21,855 nt of DNA. It comes from Proteobacteria bacterium SG_bin4. GTDB taxonomy: Bacteria > Pseudomonadota > Gammaproteobacteria > Burkholderiales > Nitrosomonadaceae. This document shows, piece after piece, positions 1 to 7,168 of the stretch. Location: NCBI GenBank assembly GCA_002083395.1, contig LWDH01000004.1:1-21855 (forward strand). The letters are read 5' to 3'. The notes below the pieces were generated by a model, which saw nothing but the letters and a program-made list of their open reading frames with translations, was not told the origin of the DNA and did not search any database. The translations under genes were made by a program, and so were the position numbers. Numbering within the stretch: position 1 is the stretch's first letter; the number at the start of each line of letters is the position of its first letter.

Positions 1-55
1 CTAAACCCGCTTTAACTTCCTAAGACCCAAAATAAAAAAGAGCGAGTAAGAATAA

Positions 56-2146
56 ATGGCAACTGATAATAAGGACAGCAGATACCATGCTCTATCACTC
101 CGGCAAATTGCCGGATGGGAAATTCCATCTGTCGACAATTCCAACTCGGAGATTAGAGCCAAAGTACCTTCTCTACAGCGTGGCTTGGTGTGGGAGCCAC
201 AACAGATTGAACTGCTATGGGATTCATTGATGCAGGGTTTTCCTATCGGCTCACTGGTTTTATCAGCAAAAAATAGTGAGCAGAAAGACAAATCCAGTAA
301 CTTTTCTGCTATTGCTAATCAGAAACCCGTAACCCATCACATCCTCGATGGACAGCAGCGATGCTATGCCATTGCCTTGGGGTTTCACGATCTTTGGCAC
401 GACAATGATCAGGCAATTTTGTGGCTTGATCTTAAGCCGGGGAATCGGCTACAAAATAGCATCAGGCAATATTTATTCCGTGTCACAACGAAATCTCATC
501 CTTGGGGCTTCGGTCACGATAATCAATCAAGTCGGCTTTCTGCGGGAAACATTCGAGAATCTCTTGGAGCGCACACAGAAAGGCCGTTACCCAAGGAATT
601 AAGACCCTTTGATGCTGGGTTACCGGTGCCAGTATTTTTACTCTTCAAGCATTTCAATATGGGCACGGAAAAGTTGAATTGGGATGCTTTTTCAGAAGAC
701 CTAGCTGAATTAATTCCAAATTCCGCTGGGATAACTTATGACGACTCTATTGATCGAGAAAATATCGAGGGAGGCTTAAGTTTGGCCGAAAAAGCAATAA
801 TTATTGCTCTGCAAGTCCCGGCTAAGGTAAAGAAAATTGAGAACATCGAGCAAATCTTTCAACGCCTAAATCGGCAAGGTACTCCGCTAGATAACGAAGA
901 ATTGACATATTCCATGATCAAAGCCTATTGGCCGGATGTGGAAGAGTGTTTGGAATCCCTGGATAGCCTTCGCCACACAACCGAGCCTCGGCTTATAAAT
1001 ATGGCTATTCGTGTTGCACTGACTGGTCAAGATGGCAAAATGCACACCGAACTCACTGTGGATAGGATTCGCAATATATTTCGTCCAAGTGATAGTAAAG
1101 TACGGAAAAAAGAGGATATTGATGACGCCAATAAGGCTATTGCCATTAAGGAGTACTTTCAAGATAAACTTAAATTAGCATTGCAGTGGATTGACGATCA
1201 CTTCCTTTTCCATGAAAAGAATCGTCCATATGGACTTCCAGCCTATCTCAGAAGCAGTTTAGCGTGGAATTCACGTGATGTCTTCGCTTGGTTGATGGTT
1301 GTTGCTAAACGACATGATTACAAACCAGTCACCAATGAGCAGTTGCTTAAGAAAATCATCGGTCTTGCTTTGTCAATTCATTGGTTTGGTTCGGACAAAA
1401 CTAAAGCGGTAGAGAAATTGCTACTAGAAAAAGATCTTGGCTCTGAAAATGTAAAACTATCGAATTTAAAAAATGATAAAGGTGAGTCTCTCATTTTCTC
1501 CCCGATTGATAAAGTTGAACTGGAAGAAATCTTGTCACTATCCAAAGATAGTACTAAAAAATCTCTGTCAGATTGGAAGAGTTTTTGGCATGCGATTGTG
1601 GAAGCTGATGATCAAAATCAGCCGCGAAAAGAAAAAGATAAGGAGGATAGAAGTAAAAAATATGGGCAATTTATGGAACGTTTGCGAAATAACCGTGAAT
1701 TGCTTGTTTATGTACAGCGATCCTATTTTGCATCTAAGTTCAGGGATTTTGATCCATCGAACCGTTTGATGTGGAAGGGACATAACCGTCCATGGGATTA
1801 CGATCATATCTTGCCATCAAATAAACTAAACGCTAGCGGTCGAGGCGGGAATGCAGGTGATTTTCATGATGTATGCAAAGTATGGCAACAATCCATTGGA
1901 AATCTAATAGCAGTCGATTTTACTTTTAACCGTGGAGAGCAGGATAACACCTCATCAAAAAAATATAACTCAGAAAGAGCGAGCGAGCTTAATGGCGTGC
2001 TGGATTGTATCGATGCCTATGATATTGAACTGGAAGATACTGCGAATTTTGAAAAATCAATAGCATTCGTAGTAGCAGCGAGGAATCGTTTAATTGAATT
2101 GTACAGACGTTGGTATGATTCATTGGATGTTGGTAATTATAAATAA
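56..2146 (+). CDS. GmrSD-like DUF262/DUF1524 fusion nuclease (putative type IV restriction or SspE-like defence protein)
   Basis: The 696-residue protein has the two-part layout of GmrS-GmrD fusions. An N-terminal DUF262 domain carries the DGQQR motif at D98-R102 and the later family motif IFQRLNRQGT at 267-276. A C-terminal DUF1524 HNH/His-Me-finger domain carries DHILP at 583-587, then SIGNL at 613-617 and an N-R pair at 625-626. In characterised relatives (GmrSD, BrxU, SspE) DUF262 binds and hydrolyses nucleotide and DUF1524 cuts DNA, often modified or phage DNA. The role here is inferred from domains only. An in-frame TAA lies directly before the ATG, so the start is at 56. The ribosome site (GAGTAAG) is weak. 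The gene is AT-rich (38% G+C in the 60 bases from 781, counted by hand), unlike the core genes, which suggests acquisition. All key motifs are present and the frame is intact. Partners could lie left of the window. Confidence 0.85.
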   Translation: MATDNKDSRYHALSLRQIAGWEIPSVDNSNSEIRAKVPSLQRGLVWEPQQIELLWDSLMQGFPIGSLVLSAKNSEQKDKSSNFSAIANQKPVTHHILDGQQRCYAIALGFHDLWHDNDQAILWLDLKPGNRLQNSIRQYLFRVTTKSHPWGFGHDNQSSRLSAGNIRESLGAHTERPLPKELRPFDAGLPVPVFLLFKHFNMGTEKLNWDAFSEDLAELIPNSAGITYDDSIDRENIEGGLSLAEKAIIIALQVPAKVKKIENIEQIFQRLNRQGTPLDNEELTYSMIKAYWPDVEECLESLDSLRHTTEPRLINMAIRVALTGQDGKMHTELTVDRIRNIFRPSDSKVRKKEDIDDANKAIAIKEYFQDKLKLALQWIDDHFLFHEKNRPYGLPAYLRSSLAWNSRDVFAWLMVVAKRHDYKPVTNEQLLKKIIGLALSIHWFGSDKTKAVEKLLLEKDLGSENVKLSNLKNDKGESLIFSPIDKVELEEILSLSKDSTKKSLSDWKSFWHAIVEADDQNQPRKEKDKEDRSKKYGQFMERLRNNRELLVYVQRSYFASKFRDFDPSNRLMWKGHNRPWDYDHILPSNKLNASGRGGNAGDFHDVCKVWQQSIGNLIAVDFTFNRGEQDNTSSKKYNSERASELNGVLDCIDAYDIELEDTANFEKSIAFVVAARNRLIELYRRWYDSLDVGNYK

Positions 2147-2341
2147 GAGTTTGATATTCTGATCTTCCCTGTTTAAACATTAAACCAGAATTTATCATAT
2201 CGCCATTCTTGCAAGGCAATCAGGGCATTTCTCAGCGTAGAGTTTGCACTGGGTGGCGTGATTTCGCCAATACTGGCTTTTGCCACGAGTATAACCGGTA
2301 TCGTATTTATCCAGTTCCTACAGCTTTTTGCTCATTCGTCG

Positions 2342-3448
2342 TTATGGATAAATTATCACGGCATTGTCATCACGTGTCAGTAAATGCATTAACTTGGGAT
2401 GAATAAAGAGCTTTTCGCGCCCCACGACTCTTTCCTCCAGCACACCGATTTCCACCAGTTGTTTGAGATAGCGCGAAGCGGCTTGGCGTCCGGCGATGTT
2501 TTTTTCAACCAGGTTCTGAATCCGGCAGTAAGGCAGATCAAAGATCAGATCGATCAGCTCGCGGCTGTAGATTTTCGGTGCTTTCTGTTTCACATATTCA
2601 ATTGTCAATCCTGAGAGGGTGCGGATTACGGCAATCTTGGCAGTGGTCCAGCGCGCTGTGTCTTCGATGCCGCGCAGCAAGAAGACAATCCACGGTTCCC
2701 ATGCTTGGTTTCGCGTGACATCGAGCAGCAGGTGGTAATATTCGGTTTTGTTCTTGATGATGTAGCGGCTGAGGCAAAGAATCGGCAGCGTCAATAAATC
2801 TTCCTGGATCAGAAATAGACTATTCAGCACGCGACCGGTGCGGCCATTGCCATCGGTGAACGGATGAATCGCCTCGAATTGATAATGCCCGGCCGCCATG
2901 CGGATTAGCGGATCGATTTCACGTGTTTCGTGCAGATAGCGCTCCCAGTTGGCCAATTTGGCGCGCAGCAGGTCTTCCCCGGCGGGCGGTGTATAAATCA
3001 CTTCACCAGTGGCTTGATTGGCCAGTGCCGTTCCGGGCACGCGCCGCACCTGCATGTCCATGCCCTTGATGCGGGTGCATACTTGTTCCGCGGTGCGGGT
3101 GTTCAGCGGGTGCTGCTTTAATGCCTGAAACCCTTCCAGCAGCGCGCTGCTATAGCGCAGGGCTTCGCGCGTGGCCGGATCGGCATACTCGTTTGCGCTT
3201 TGAAACTGAAACAGCCGGTCTGTGGTGGTGACGATGTTCTCGATTTCCGAACTGGCTTGGGCTTCAAGCAGCGGCAGAGTATTGATCAGAACACCTTGAT
3301 TGGGAATGAGTTCGGCAGCTTGCTTGAGTTCCGCCAATGCGGCCCGGGCAGCGATGCATTGTTTGAGCACCGTGCGCGTTTCCAGCTCGGCTGCGGGAGG
3401 TAAAAGCGGAAGATCATTGTAAGGTTGATCCGAACGCCAAGCTGTCAT
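2342..3448 (-). CDS. Fic family AMP-transferase with C-terminal winged-helix domain
   Basis: The 368-residue protein has the full Fic catalytic motif HPFTDGNGRTGR at 195-206, with catalytic His195 and the anion-binding GNGR loop. Upstream, S66-SEI-E70-N71 fits the inhibitory (S/T)xxxE(G/N) helix. Its N-terminal place makes this a class II, self-inhibited Fic protein like the Shewanella one of about 372 residues. The C-terminal part (about 290-360) looks like a winged helix-turn-helix, with GRQAASRYLKQLVEIGVLEE as the likely recognition region. Fic enzymes of this type transfer AMP to target proteins; the target is unknown. The ATG at 3446-3448 has only a weak ribosome site. The gene has its own promoter (3482-3510) within repeated GCGACA sites, and the winged helix makes self-regulation plausible. 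It is convergent with the DUF262 gene and follows ychF on the same strand. Confidence 0.92.
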   Translation of the reverse strand: MTAWRSDQPYNDLPLLPPAAELETRTVLKQCIAARAALAELKQAAELIPNQGVLINTLPLLEAQASSEIENIVTTTDRLFQFQSANEYADPATREALRYSSALLEGFQALKQHPLNTRTAEQVCTRIKGMDMQVRRVPGTALANQATGEVIYTPPAGEDLLRAKLANWERYLHETREIDPLIRMAAGHYQFEAIHPFTDGNGRTGRVLNSLFLIQEDLLTLPILCLSRYIIKNKTEYYHLLLDVTRNQAWEPWIVFLLRGIEDTARWTTAKIAVIRTLSGLTIEYVKQKAPKIYSRELIDLIFDLPYCRIQNLVEKNIAGRQAASRYLKQLVEIGVLEERVVGREKLFIHPKLMHLLTRDDNAVIIYP

Positions 3449-3463
3449 GGTTTAATTTCTACA

Positions 3464-3547
3464 TTTTTGCGACACATTGTAAGTTTATGTCGTTCGCAGC
3501 GACAGGTCAATGAAATATGTCGCAAATTTCCGGTTTTTGCGACATAT
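3464..3547. promoter_or_regulatory. Cluster of GCGACA/TGTCGC operator-like sites upstream of fic
   Basis: Five copies of the core occur within 84 bases: GCGACA at 3469, 3499 and 3539, and TGTCG(C) at 3488 and 3518. Like-oriented copies start 30 or 40 bases apart, close to whole helical turns. The outer copies are a direct repeat, TTTTTGCGACAyAT at 3464-3477 and 3534-3547. The copies at 3515-3526 and 3536-3547 form a perfect 12-bp inverted repeat (ATATGTCGCAAA) around a 9-base centre. A terminator role after ychF is less likely because no T-run follows on either strand. The best reading is an operator array for the Fic winged helix or another regulator. Confidence 0.6.
3482..3510 (-). promoter_or_regulatory. 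Predicted sigma-70 promoter of fic
   Basis: Read on the minus strand, TTGACC (3510-3505, five of six matches to the -35 consensus) is followed by exactly 17 bases and then TAAACT (3487-3482, four of six matches to the -10). Transcription would start near 3475, about 27 bases before the fic ATG. The 17-base spacer is itself an inverted repeat, TGTCG-7-CGACA (3488-3504), so a bound repressor would sit between the two promoter elements. Consensus fit and spacing are seen; activity is inferred. Confidence 0.6.
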
Positions 3548-3550
3548 CGA

Positions 3551-4642
3551 TCAGACGTTGAAGCGGAAGTGCATCACATCGCCATCCTTGACGATATACT
3601 CCTTGCCTTCGAGGCGCATTTTTCCGGCTTCTTTGGCGCCTTGTTCGCCGTTGTAGGTGATGAAGTCGTCGTAGCTGATGACTTCGGCGCGGATGAAGCC
3701 TTTTTCAAAATCGGTGTGGATGACGCCGGCGGCTTGCGGGGCGGTGTCGCCTTTGTGGATGGTCCAGGCGCGGACTTCTTTGACGCCGGCGGTGAAGTAG
3801 GTTTGCAGCCCGAGCAGGTCGTAACCGGCGCGCACGAGGCGGTTGAGACCGGGTTCTTCGAGGTTGAGGTCGGCTAGAAAGACTTTTTTGTCTTCGTCGG
3901 ACAATTCCGCGATTTCCGCTTCGAGCGCGGCGCAGATGGCGACGACGGGCGCGCCTTCCTTGGCGGCGTATTCTTGCATGCGGGCGAGCAGCGGGTTGTT
4001 TTCAAAGCCCTGATCGTCGACATTGGCGACGTAAATCGCCGGTTTGGCGGTCAATAAACACAGCGGTTGCAGCAGATGCTTTTGTTCTTTGTCCAGATCG
4101 AGCGTTCTGGCGGGTTTGCCTTCGTTCAGGTGCGTTTGCACTTTTTCCAGCAAGGCGCACAACTTGATCGCGTCTTTGTTACCGGATTTGGCGACTTTGG
4201 ATTCGCGCAGCAGCGTTTTTTCCACCGTGGCGAGGTCGGCCAGCGCCAGCTCGGTTTGAATGACTTCGATATCGGAGATCGGATCGACTTTACCGGCGAC
4301 GTGCACGACGTTGTCATCGGCGAAGCAGCGTACCATGTTGACGATGCCGTCAGTTTCGCGGATGTTGGCGAGGAATTTGTTACCCAGTCCTTCGCCTTTG
4401 GACGCGCCCGCGACCAGTCCGGCGATATCGACGAATTCGACGATAGCCGGTTGCACCTTTTGCGGCTTGACGATATCGCTGAGTTTTTGCAGGCGCGGAT
4501 CCGGCACTTCGACGATGCCGACATTCGGATCGATGGTGCAGAACGGATAATTTTCCGCGGCGATGCCCGCTTTGGTCAACGCATTAAACAAGGTGGATTT
4601 GCCGACATTGGGCAGGCCTACGATTCCACATTTCAGACTCAT
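3551..4642 (-). CDS. ychF: Redox-regulated ATPase YchF (Ola1 family)
   Basis: At 363 residues the protein has the family's standard length. The P-loop GLPNVGKST is at 9-17 and the G3 motif DIAGL at 72-76. At 207-210 there is NVDD where true GTPases have NKxD; this change is why YchF proteins prefer ATP. A C-terminal TGS domain follows (about 280-363, ending DVMHFRFNV). YchF binds ribosomes and nucleotide and is linked to oxidative-stress response and translation. The ATG at 4640-4642 starts the conserved MSLKCGIVGLPN. It lies 48 bases downstream of the pth stop on the same strand, and pth-ychF is a common pair in proteobacteria. Its stop at 3551-3553 abuts the operator-like repeat upstream of fic, so read-through into fic is possible. 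Confidence 0.97.
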   Translation of the reverse strand: MSLKCGIVGLPNVGKSTLFNALTKAGIAAENYPFCTIDPNVGIVEVPDPRLQKLSDIVKPQKVQPAIVEFVDIAGLVAGASKGEGLGNKFLANIRETDGIVNMVRCFADDNVVHVAGKVDPISDIEVIQTELALADLATVEKTLLRESKVAKSGNKDAIKLCALLEKVQTHLNEGKPARTLDLDKEQKHLLQPLCLLTAKPAIYVANVDDQGFENNPLLARMQEYAAKEGAPVVAICAALEAEIAELSDEDKKVFLADLNLEEPGLNRLVRAGYDLLGLQTYFTAGVKEVRAWTIHKGDTAPQAAGVIHTDFEKGFIRAEVISYDDFITYNGEQGAKEAGKMRLEGKEYIVKDGDVMHFRFNV

Positions 4643-4690
4643 GACCGGTTTCTCATTAAAAAGGGTTAAATAACAAAATTATGATGGCGC

Positions 4691-5260
4691 TTATGCTTTG
4701 GTGTGCAGCTTCAGCATCGCGGCTTCGCACGCGCCTTGCGCGATGAGCGGCCAGACTTCCAGGCTGCGGGCGATGGCTTCGTCGATCAGCGGCGCTTCTT
4801 CTTTTCTCGGCGGATGCAGAACATATCCAACCACCGCATTGCGGTCGCCCGGATGACCGATGCCGATCCTCAGCCGCCAAAAATCCTGGGTGCCCAATTT
4901 GGCTGCGATGTCCTTAAGACCGTTATGTCCGCCCAAACCGCCGCCTTTTTTCAGCTTGGCAACGCCGGGCTGCAGATCCAGTTCGTCATGCACCACGACG
5001 ATTTCGTCCGGCAAGATTTTATAAAACTGGCACAGCGCGGCAACCGATTGACCGCTGCGGTTCATGAACGTTTGCGGTTCCAGCAGCCACACGTCGAGGT
5101 CTTTTTGGCGAACTTGCGCGCACAAGCCGTGAAAGCGTGTTTCCAGCTTGAGCGATACTTGCAGCATGCGGGCGAGCTGGTCGATCCAATCGAAACCAGC
5201 GTTATGACGGGTTCCGTCGTATTCCCTGCCCGGATTACCCAATCCAACGATTAATTTCAT
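4691..5260 (-). CDS. pth: Peptidyl-tRNA hydrolase
   Basis: Pth cleaves the ester bond of peptidyl-tRNA released from stalled ribosomes, recycling tRNA. The 189-residue protein starts MKLIVGLGNPG and shows the conserved catalytic set: N9, H19 (TRHNAG), N67 (FMNRSG) and D92 (VVHDELDL). The frame is open upstream to a TTG at 5287 and has another ATG at 5267-5269. I chose the ATG at 5258-5260 because the family normally begins directly before KLIVGLGNPG; neither upstream choice has a good ribosome site. It lies between rplY and ychF on the same strand, the usual order, but a hairpin terminator stands between rplY and pth. Its transcription may therefore be reduced or may start from its own promoter. 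Confidence 0.95.
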   Translation of the reverse strand: MKLIVGLGNPGREYDGTRHNAGFDWIDQLARMLQVSLKLETRFHGLCAQVRQKDLDVWLLEPQTFMNRSGQSVAALCQFYKILPDEIVVVHDELDLQPGVAKLKKGGGLGGHNGLKDIAAKLGTQDFWRLRIGIGHPGDRNAVVGYVLHPPRKEEAPLIDEAIARSLEVWPLIAQGACEAAMLKLHTKA

Positions 5261-5294
5261 GGCAACCATTGATTTGACTGAGACCAATACCCAT

Positions 5295-5338
5295 AAAAGA
5301 AAAATCTGCTGGTTTGATGATCAACGCCAGCAGATTTT
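5295..5338 (-). terminator. Rho-independent terminator after rplY
   Basis: A perfect 12-bp inverted repeat has arms CCAGCAGATTTT (5327-5338) and AAAATCTGCTGG (5301-5312) and a 14-base loop. On the minus strand it is followed by a T-rich stretch (TTTTTCTTTT through 5295). It is placed about 40 bases after the rplY stop and before pth, so it should end, or partly end, transcripts from the prs-rplY direction. Confidence 0.8.
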
Positions 5339-5379
5339 CCCAATTTTCGGTACAACGCGTGATTATTTTCCGATACCGC

Positions 5380-6000
5380 TTATTTCTTCTCGCCGCCTTC
5401 AGCCGTAGCCGCGGCTTCTTCAGAGAGCGCCGAGCGCGGAATCACGATCGTTACCACCGGCAAGTTTTCGCCTTTGGTTAACGATACGGTTTCAACGCCT
5501 TTAGGCAGCACCAAATCGCTCAAGTGCAGCGTGTGGCCAGCGGTCAGCTCGGCCAAATCCACCGAAATGAATTCCGGTAAGTCCCCTGGCAAGCAGCTGA
5601 TATCCACTTCGGTCAGAATATGCGACACGATACCGCCGGAGGTTTTCACACCGGGTGCAATTTCTGCATTGATGAAGTGCAATGGCACCTTCATATGAAT
5701 TTTCTTATTCTTGTCGACGCGCTGAAAATCCACATGCAGCACTTGCTGTTTGAAGGGGTGCATTTGGATGTCGCGCAACAGGACTTGTTCTTTCTTACCG
5801 TCAACGCTGAGCGTCAGGATTGAAGCATGAAAAGCTTCAAGTTTGAGATTGTAAAACAAATCCTTATGATTCATTTCGATTGCTTGCGCTGGGGCTTCGC
5901 CACCGTATATAACCGCCGGGACGACGCCGCTGCGACGCAGGCGGCGGCTCGCACCCTTTCCCTGCACTGTGCGCTTGTCGGCGCTGATTTCAATTTTCAT
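5380..6000 (-). CDS. rplY: 50S ribosomal protein L25, long (CTC/TL5) form
   Basis: This 5S rRNA-binding protein of the large subunit has 206 residues. It is the long form with an N-terminal L25 domain (about 1-95, beginning MKIEISADKRTVQGKGASRR) and a C-terminal TL5/CTC beta domain (about 96-190). An alanine- and glutamate-rich tail ends in GGEKK. The start at 5998-6000 is fixed by a strong ribosome site, AGGAG at 6008-6012, seven bases upstream. A longer in-frame reading from a TTG at 6036 has no such support. It follows prs on the same strand (63 bases between prs stop and this start), the common prs-rplY-pth order. A hairpin (6020-6043) lies just ahead of the ribosome site, and a terminator follows the gene. 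Confidence 0.97.
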   Translation of the reverse strand: MKIEISADKRTVQGKGASRRLRRSGVVPAVIYGGEAPAQAIEMNHKDLFYNLKLEAFHASILTLSVDGKKEQVLLRDIQMHPFKQQVLHVDFQRVDKNKKIHMKVPLHFINAEIAPGVKTSGGIVSHILTEVDISCLPGDLPEFISVDLAELTAGHTLHLSDLVLPKGVETVSLTKGENLPVVTIVIPRSALSEEAAATAEGGEKK

Positions 6001-6019
6001 TGTATGACTCCTGAGTGAT

Positions 6020-6043
6020 GGTTTGTTCGCGACCAAACAAACC
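6020..6043 (-). other. Hairpin in the rplY leader
   Basis: An 8-bp perfect inverted repeat (GGTTTGTT at 6020-6027 and AACAAACC at 6036-6043, with an 8-base loop) would form in the mRNA between prs and rplY. It ends seven bases before the AGGAG ribosome site. No T-run follows on the minus strand, so it does not look like a terminator. It could be an RNA-processing signal or a translation-control element, but function is not shown. Confidence 0.4.
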
Positions 6044-6063
6044 GGTTAATAAAACGATAATGG

Positions 6064-7014
6064 CTATTCCATGAATAGCGAACTTAATGAACTTTCATTG
6101 CTGATCCGCAGCATCGTCTCCGCCAGCAAGCTGGCGATGCTTAACTGGCAAATGCGGTCACACGCCATCGCATCCGCGCGCAGCGGAATGGTATCGGTGA
6201 CGACCAGCTTGTCCAATGCGGAGTTTTGAATCCGATCCACGGCATTGCCGGATAAAACCGCATGGGTGGAATACGCGATGACCGATTTCGCGCCGTGTTC
6301 TTTCAAGGCGTTGGCTGCTTGACAGAGCGTATTGGCGGTATCCACCATGTCGTCAATGATCACGCAGGTGCGATCTTTGACTTCGCCGATGATGTTCATG
6401 ACTTTTGCTTCATTCGGCTTGGGACGGCGCTTGTCGATGATGGCCAGATCGCATTCCAAGCGCTTGGCCAAGTGCCGCGCCCGAACCACACCGCCAACGT
6501 CGGGCGATACCACGATCAGATTCTGGTAATTGTGTTTCCAGATGTCGCCCAGTAAAATCGGCATGCCATAGATATTGTCGACCGGCATATCGAAGAAACC
6601 CTGAATCTGATCCGAATGTAAATCCATCGTCAGCAAGCGGTCGATGCCCACCGTTGTGAGCATATTGGCGACGACTTTTGCGGTAATCGGCACACGGGCG
6701 GAGCGCGGTCTGCGATCCTGGCGTGCGTATCCGAAATAGGGAATGGCAGCGGTAATGCGGCTCGCCGATGCGCGTTTCAGGGCATCCACCATCACCAGTA
6801 TTTCCATCAGGCTGTCGTTGGTGGGTGCGCAAGTCGATTGCAGCACGAACACATCTTTGCCGCGCACGTTTTCGAGTATTTCAACCATGACTTCACCGTC
6901 ACTGAAACGCCCGACGGTGGCGCGCCCCAGATGGATATTGAGATGCTTGACAGCATCTTCCGCCAATTTAGGATTGGCGGTGCCGGTAAAAACCATCAAA
7001 CTGTCATAGGCCAT
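6064..7014 (-). CDS. prs: Ribose-phosphate pyrophosphokinase (PRPP synthase)
   Basis: The enzyme makes PRPP from ribose 5-phosphate and ATP, feeding purine, pyrimidine, histidine, tryptophan and NAD synthesis. The 316-residue protein has the class I features: FSDGE at 37-41, the catalytic flexible loop YARQDRRPR at 96-104, MDLHSDQ at 130-136, and the ribose-phosphate binding loop around DDMVDTANT at 221-229. The start at 7012-7014 gives MAYDSLMVFTG, the usual N-terminus. A TTG five codons earlier has no better support, and the ribosome site is weak. It lies 79 bases after tRNA-Gln on the same strand and upstream of rplY, as in other betaproteobacteria. Confidence 0.97.
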   Translation of the reverse strand: MAYDSLMVFTGTANPKLAEDAVKHLNIHLGRATVGRFSDGEVMVEILENVRGKDVFVLQSTCAPTNDSLMEILVMVDALKRASASRITAAIPYFGYARQDRRPRSARVPITAKVVANMLTTVGIDRLLTMDLHSDQIQGFFDMPVDNIYGMPILLGDIWKHNYQNLIVVSPDVGGVVRARHLAKRLECDLAIIDKRRPKPNEAKVMNIIGEVKDRTCVIIDDMVDTANTLCQAANALKEHGAKSVIAYSTHAVLSGNAVDRIQNSALDKLVVTDTIPLRADAMACDRICQLSIASLLAETMLRISNESSLSSLFME

Positions 7015-7093
7015 ATTATTTTTCTGCAATAATCAGTTTGAAAAATAGTAAAGGTTTTCCACTTAACCCGAATTTTTCTCAATAAAAAGAAGC

Positions 7094-7168
7094 TGGCAGG
7101 GGAGGTAGGGATCGAACCTACGAATGCCGGAATCAAAATCCGGTGCCTTACCACTTGGCGACTCCCCT
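7094..7168 (-). tRNA. tRNA-Gln (anticodon TTG), CCA encoded
   Basis: Read on the minus strand, 75 bases fold as a full cloverleaf. The acceptor stem AGGGGAG pairs with CTCCCCT over seven bp. The D-arm contains CCAAGTGGTAAGG, and the anticodon stem CCGGA/TCCGG has loop TTTTGAT giving anticodon TTG. The T-arm has the GGTTCGATCC core, the discriminator base is G and CCA is encoded. TTG reads CAA (and CAG by wobble) for glutamine. Its first two bases are also the last two bases of the ispE stop codon, so it is probably cut from an ispE-containing transcript. Confidence 0.97.

Noticed and set aside
2147..2341. Two short minus-strand frames of about 40-50 codons in the gap between the DUF262 gene and fic
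   Set aside because: Neither has a start codon with a ribosome site or a recognisable family. They could be remnants, but nothing supports it. No clear terminator is seen here either.
3515..3547. Reading the 12-bp inverted repeat after ychF as its terminator
   Set aside because: No T-run follows on either strand, and the same core recurs three more times upstream of fic, which fits operator sites better.
4067..4669. A 200-codon plus-strand frame opposite ychF
   Set aside because: It is a shadow of ychF codon bias and its composition is repetitive, not domain-like.
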